This document shows positions 8,201 through 10,652 of a stretch of DNA of 10,652 nucleotides, piece after piece. Below the pieces are notes generated by a model. That model worked only from the letters and a program-made list of their open reading frames with translations, was not told the DNA's origin and did no database searches. Position 1 is the first letter of the stretch. The number at the start of each line of letters is the position of its first letter. Both the position numbers and the translations under genes were made by a program. The stretch comes from an uncultured Prevotella sp. (GTDB lineage: Bacteria; Bacteroidota; Bacteroidia; Bacteroidales; Bacteroidaceae), in contig USFX01000092.1 in NCBI GenBank assembly GCA_900553965.1, positions 1 through 10,652 on the forward strand. Direction: 5' to 3'.

Positions 8201-9093
8201 TTGACGTTCATGGCCAGCAGTCCCATCAGGTCCGTACCGATCCAGATATTTCCCTTCCTGTCTCCCGCCATTCCGTTGACGGCATGGTCCTCGGCCACGC
8301 CGGTCATGCCGAGACGGTCACCGAAGGTCATGTCCCACGTGTTGGCATTCTTCCGGTAGAGCATGAGCGTTCCCTGTCCGTAGAGCCAGATGTTGTCCAT
8401 CTGGTCGGCAAAGGCTTTCAGCGACGGTGTCTTGCGCAGCCGTGCGGCGGCGACGGCATCTGTCTGCCATACCGTGTGCTGCTGGTGCATGATGTCGCAG
8501 CACACCAGCCGTCCGTCGTCATAGACAATCACGGCGCCGTCGTGACACTCGCTGATGGAGCAGATATTTCCCTCCGGCACGCCTTGGGCGTCGTTCGTAT
8601 AGCCGAACTCATAGAGTAGCTGCTGCTGCATGTTGTAGGCCATGACCCCTTTGTTGGGTATTGCCGCCCAGAGATTTTTGTGGCTGTCGATGTAGACCAC
8701 AGTGGGCGTGCTGTTGATGCCCATCTTGCCGAACACCTGACGCATGTCCCGCTCGAATGTCTCCGTCTGTGGGTGATAGACACATAGGCCCGAGAGCGTG
8801 TTGACCCACAGGTTGCCGTCCAGCGACTCCTGCAGACTCACGATATAGCTGTCGGGCAGCGACGAGCCGTCCTGGGAGTTGCACTGGAAGTATTTGAAGG
8901 TATATCCGTCATAGCGGTATAGTCCGGCCGGCGTTCCGAACCAGACATAACCGCGCGAGTCCTTCATTATGCAGTTGATCTGACTGCTGTTCAGACCGTT
9001 GCGTGCATCGAGCGTCTTGAACAGATAGACCGCCGCCACTGTCAGAGGCAGCAGCAGGAGCATGACGCACAGTATTCGTTTTAGTTGTCTCAT
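5299..9093 (-). CDS. HTCS-like transmembrane regulator with degenerate kinase and receiver (pseudo-hybrid two-component protein)
   Basis: Predicted 1264-residue protein. Order of parts: N-terminal signal anchor (about 7-24); 14 Reg_prop-type repeats (about 45-650, such as DSRGLLWIGTREGINVLN at 536-553), enough for two 7-bladed propellers; Y_Y_Y domain (about 695-778); membrane helix (about 781-806); paired helices equivalent to a kinase dimerisation domain (about 812-887); receiver (about 934-1055); acidic low-complexity linker (about 1094-1137); AraC-type double helix-turn-helix (about 1155-1258). In family members, a periplasmic glycan controls the kinase and the phosphorelay drives the AraC domain. 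Here the H-box reads S834-D-D-L-R-Q-P-M, so Asp835 replaces the phospho-accepting His. No HATPase domain lies between 887 and 934. The receiver keeps D940, D941, T1013 and K1037 but has K983 where the phospho-acceptor Asp belongs, 42 residues after D941 as in normal family members. Phosphotransfer therefore seems impossible, while sensing and DNA-binding parts look intact. It follows kdsD by 42 bases and overlaps the PLD gene, so an envelope role, not a polysaccharide-utilisation role, is inferred. Confidence 0.9.
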   Translation of the reverse strand: MRQLKRILCVMLLLLPLTVAAVYLFKTLDARNGLNSSQINCIMKDSRGYVWFGTPAGLYRYDGYTFKYFQCNSQDGSSLPDSYIVSLQESLDGNLWVNTLSGLCVYHPQTETFERDMRQVFGKMGINSTPTVVYIDSHKNLWAAIPNKGVMAYNMQQQLLYEFGYTNDAQGVPEGNICSISECHDGAVIVYDDGRLVCCDIMHQQHTVWQTDAVAAARLRKTPSLKAFADQMDNIWLYGQGTLMLYRKNANTWDMTFGDRLGMTGVAEDHAVNGMAGDRKGNIWIGTDLMGLLAMNVNTHEMVSVQPRGLNDRTYRNDETRNIQSLYVDDTDLLWVGTEKSGVAFSGQNIYKFESDLCGDVTALAQDATGKVWIGTSGLGVIGYDGPLASKKVSAMATTADGSLWVGSKRNGLTRIKDGTSTIYSAARDSMRTIINDRINALCTDKTGNLWIATAGGLQIFNPRMNTFSTYTRENGKLNTNNVTTLFYGKGNNLFVGTGEGLVVLNLSTTEKTVLTGNSTNLKTFTNNYITQVLEDSRGLLWIGTREGINVLNMENDSLNYITEKNGLANNCISGLTEDKDHNIWVTTTNGVTRVVVQRNHENGTFNYGLYNYDTSDGLQSNEFNKGAILTRRDGNVMMGGLNGVNWMRHHDKDGNETLPRVMLTQLFIGDTEVITGHEYDGNAPLPQALNESNRIELTSDQNTFTIKFAAGNYNQSERLQFMFWMEGLDNDWHNGDALSHGVTFRNIGSGEYRLHVKAISADGAISNQERVLDITILRPWWISWWMIIIYAAVLAVAVYLWIFGFKRISYMWSKKKAIIRELAFQREEIKAASDDLRQPMARMTSIIGNMAEKAHTVENREQINSLHFQMLQIITRISEMQTTLENPESKASVTATNRMQLNDKGEIELSRTDVATLTADLKPHQGDPTTKQYTVIFIDDNEEFLRFIMAHLRNVYDMHVYNDVNKAAADLQVLKASIIVCKQNMPGTSGSELCNRIKMNQKTENIFFVLMTDGVLTSADMHDMNITLSADDYLAKPFNIQEAILRFNRLLGLAPEEMPDGLIEGKETRRLESINASMTTATINYDNIQDNVIGEEERTSHDSSEDTTDHAEDTATDTPAGHEPGDGDAPQSEYDLYYAGDVTMGGYTMNSIMDRKLMQNVEQYVLQNMSHGHISLEEMASAMGMGRVPFFRKIRSITSKTPAELVRELRLKHACTLLARTDINMSELAINLGFMTAENFAAIFKDKHGMSPLEYRLKHRKKH

Positions 9094-9135
9094 GTTTTAA
9101 GTTGAGTTGTCTGTAGTGTATGCGTGCCGCTTTTA

Positions 9136-10083
9136 TCAGATCATGCAAGAGTAGTGGTCGACGACGCCGAGCAGCCTGTCGTCCTTGTCCGCCACCAGCA
9201 CGGAGTGGATTTTATACCGGTTCATAATCCGCTGTATCTCCGAAATCTTGGTCTGCGGCGACACTTTCTTCGGCTTCTCGGTCATGATGTCGGCCACGGT
9301 GCGGTCGAAGAACTCCGCCTGCCATTTCTCCATGGCGCGCCGGATGTCGCCGTCGGTTATCAGTCCGCGTATGCATCCGTCGGCAATGGCCACTCCCAGT
9401 CCGAGCTTTCCCTTGCTTACGAGTATGATGGCCTCTCCGAGGTGCATGTCGGGCGTGATGACGGGCAGGTCGACCGTCCTCATGACATCCTGTGCCGTGG
9501 TGAGCAGCCGCTTGCCCAGTTCGCCGCCGGGGTGGAACTGAGCGAAGTCCTGCGGGCGGAAATTGCGGCGCTCCATCAGTGCCACGGCCAGCGCGTCACC
9601 CATGGCCAGCATGGCCGTCGTGCTGCTCGTCGGGGCGAGATTGAGCGGACAGGCCTCGCGGCGCACGCTCACGTTGAGATGGCACGTCGAATATTTTGCC
9701 AGCAACGAATCCGGATTGCCGCTCATGGCGATTATCGGAATCTGCATGTGGAGCACCATCGGGATGAACCTCAGCAGCTCGTCGGTGTTTCCGGAGTTGG
9801 AGATGGCCAGCACGACATCGTCGCGCGTCATCACGCCGAGGTCTCCGTGGAAGACGTCGAGCGGATTGATGAAGAACGAGGGCGTTCCCGTGCTGGATAG
9901 CGTGGCGGCAATCTTGGCGCCGATATGTCCGCTCTTGCCGACACCGGTGATTATGACCTTGCCGTGGCAGCCGTACATGAGTTCGACGGCGCGATCGAGG
10001 TTCTCGTCCATTTTCGGTATGAGGTCGAGCAGCGCTTCGGCCTCGTCTTTGATGCACTGTATGGCATATTCTCTTGTTGTCAT
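9136..10083 (-). CDS. kdsD: D-arabinose 5-phosphate isomerase (SIS domain plus two CBS domains)
   Basis: Predicted 315-residue cytoplasmic enzyme interconverting D-ribulose 5-phosphate and D-arabinose 5-phosphate, the first committed step toward Kdo of LPS. The N-terminal SIS domain (about 35-170) carries the family signatures GVGKSGHIGAKIAATLSSTG (47-66), PLDVFHGDLG (74-83), ISNSGNTDE (94-102) and CPLNLAPTSSTTA (145-157). The four residues implicated in catalysis in the E. coli enzymes (K59, H88, E111, H193) correspond to K50, H79, E102 and H184, all with the same offset of nine. Two CBS domains follow (about 197-253 and 262-315), as in full-length KdsD/KpsF, and presumably regulate activity. 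KdsD and KpsF paralogues cannot be separated by sequence alone; the kdsA neighbour supports the LPS role. A strong Shine-Dalgarno GGAGGGG precedes the ATG. It lies 204 bases after kdsA and 42 bases before the regulator gene, all on one strand. Confidence 0.95.
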   Translation of the reverse strand: MTTREYAIQCIKDEAEALLDLIPKMDENLDRAVELMYGCHGKVIITGVGKSGHIGAKIAATLSSTGTPSFFINPLDVFHGDLGVMTRDDVVLAISNSGNTDELLRFIPMVLHMQIPIIAMSGNPDSLLAKYSTCHLNVSVRREACPLNLAPTSSTTAMLAMGDALAVALMERRNFRPQDFAQFHPGGELGKRLLTTAQDVMRTVDLPVITPDMHLGEAIILVSKGKLGLGVAIADGCIRGLITDGDIRRAMEKWQAEFFDRTVADIMTEKPKKVSPQTKISEIQRIMNRYKIHSVLVADKDDRLLGVVDHYSCMI

Positions 10084-10130
10084 AGTAATATGGCCCCTCC
10101 ACGGACATTTCCGCTTGGCTGTTTTTCCAT
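10080..10130 (-). promoter_or_regulatory. kdsD ribosome-binding site and overlapping 16-codon upstream ORF
   Basis: GGAGGGG (complement of 10094-10100) is an unusually strong Shine-Dalgarno for this phylum, 10 bases before the kdsD ATG at 10083. It lies within a tiny frame starting at ATG 10130 (MEKQPSGNVRGGAILL) whose TGA overlaps the kdsD start as ATGA. The mini-ORF has no good ribosome-binding site of its own and may be chance. If translated, it would couple to kdsD. The remainder of the 204-base kdsA-kdsD gap shows no clear TAnnTTTG promoter and no T-tailed terminator on the minus strand, so read-through from kdsA is plausible. Confidence 0.45.
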
Positions 10131-10287
10131 TAGCGGGAGACGCCCATGGACTTTTTCGGGGGATTTTCTTTGTTTTGGTTATGAATTCTTCATGTCTTAG
10201 TCTCTCGTTGCCGGTTCTCCGGATTTCTGTTCACGTCGGAAAACGGGCGTCTTTTTGTTCCGTCATCCGCTGGCCGGCGGTGGCTTC

Positions 10288-10652
10288 TTACTGCTCCGTT
10301 AACTTGCGGACGAGACCTTCCAGCTTCGCCAGTTCCAGCATGTTGGCCGCGTCGCTCAGTCCGCGGTCCGGATCGGGATGGATCTCGAAGAAATAGCCCG
10401 TCGCTCCGAAGGCCTTCGCCGCCATGGCCATCTGCGGGACGAAGCGTCTGTCGCCTCCCGTCTTTCCGCCGTCGCCTCCCGGGCGCTGTACGCTGTGGGT
10501 GCAGTCCATGATGACCGTGGGCACAATTTCGAGCATGTCGGGGATATTGCGGAAGTCTACCACCAGATTGTTATATCCGTAGATGTTTCCGCGCTCCGTC
10601 AGCCAGACCTCTGCCGCACCGGCTTCGCGGGCCTTCTCGACCGGGAAGCGCA
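10288..10652 (-). CDS. kdsA: 3-deoxy-8-phosphooctulonate (Kdo-8-P) synthase, C-terminal part, truncated by window edge
   Basis: The last 120 codons plus TAA of KdsA, which condenses phosphoenolpyruvate with D-arabinose 5-phosphate to Kdo-8-phosphate in the cytoplasm. The frame stays open to the right edge, so the gene starts outside the window; the full family length is about 265-285 residues, so a little over half is missing. The visible signatures are WLTERGNIYGYNNLVVDFR, DCTHSVQRPGGDGGKTGG, FFEIHPDPDRGLSDAANM and a typical KdsA C-terminal helix. The histidine of THSVQ, the glutamate of FFEIHPDP and the aspartate of LSDAANM match the metal-ligand positions of metal-dependent KdsA. Whether the enzyme is metal-dependent also turns on an N-terminal Cys or Asn that is not visible. 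The next gene supplies its substrate, which strongly supports the assignment. Confidence 0.95.
   Translation of the reverse strand, partial: RFPVEKAREAGAAEVWLTERGNIYGYNNLVVDFRNIPDMLEIVPTVIMDCTHSVQRPGGDGGKTGGDRRFVPQMAMAAKAFGATGYFFEIHPDPDRGLSDAANMLELAKLEGLVRKLTEQ

Noticed and set aside
5299..9093. Reading the regulator as part of a polysaccharide-utilisation locus
   Set aside because: No susC, susD or carbohydrate-active enzyme gene is in the window; the neighbours are Kdo and PLD genes.
5299..9093. Regulator as a frameshifted pseudogene
   Set aside because: A single frame of 1264 codons runs through all domains with intact propeller, membrane and AraC motifs; the lost residues are substitutions and a domain absence, not disruptions.

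Overview
The window looks like a chromosomal segment from a Bacteroidales bacterium, most likely Prevotellaceae. The evidence is a hybrid two-component-type sensor with two 7-bladed Reg_prop propellers, a Y_Y_Y domain and an AraC-type C-terminus (an architecture typical of Bacteroidetes), a TAnnTTTG-type promoter, generally weak Shine-Dalgarno sequences, and LPS Kdo genes. Coding DNA is fairly GC-rich and the short intergenic stretches are AT-rich. I cannot name the species from sequence alone.

Layout. (1) Bases 1-636 hold no convincing protein gene. Bases 72-400 are rich in inverted repeats and may be a structured RNA or a decayed dispersed repeat. They are followed by a Bacteroidetes-type promoter (433-462) and an intrinsic terminator-like hairpin (501-546) inside the leader of the next gene. 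(2) A plus-strand gene pair, 637-3847, encodes a lipoprotein with a type-2 periplasmic-binding fold (SsuA/THI5-like) and a large TPR protein that overlaps it by 14 bp. (3) The convergent junction, 3848-4018, carries a perfect 27-bp inverted repeat built from three tandem 8-mers per arm. (4) A minus-strand operon, read from the right edge leftwards, contains kdsA (only the C-terminal 120 codons are in the window), the arabinose-5-phosphate isomerase gene kdsD/kpsF, a 1264-residue HTCS-like transmembrane regulator, and a secreted phospholipase D/cardiolipin-synthase-like protein whose start overlaps the regulator's stop (TGATG).

How the genes fit together. KdsD makes D-arabinose 5-phosphate and KdsA condenses it with PEP to Kdo-8-phosphate for the LPS inner core. 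The two following genes are probably on the same transcript and encode an envelope-spanning regulator and an extracytoplasmic PLD-fold enzyme, so the cluster looks devoted to the cell envelope rather than to glycan use. No susC, susD or glycoside hydrolase is present.

The most striking observation is that the HTCS-like protein has lost every part of the phosphorelay. Asp occupies the H-box histidine position, no HATPase domain lies between the dimerisation helices and the receiver, and Lys occupies the receiver's phospho-acceptor position. The sensor, both membrane segments, the receiver fold and the AraC DNA-binding domain remain intact. It therefore looks like a phosphorylation-independent, membrane-anchored transcription factor derived from a hybrid two-component system.
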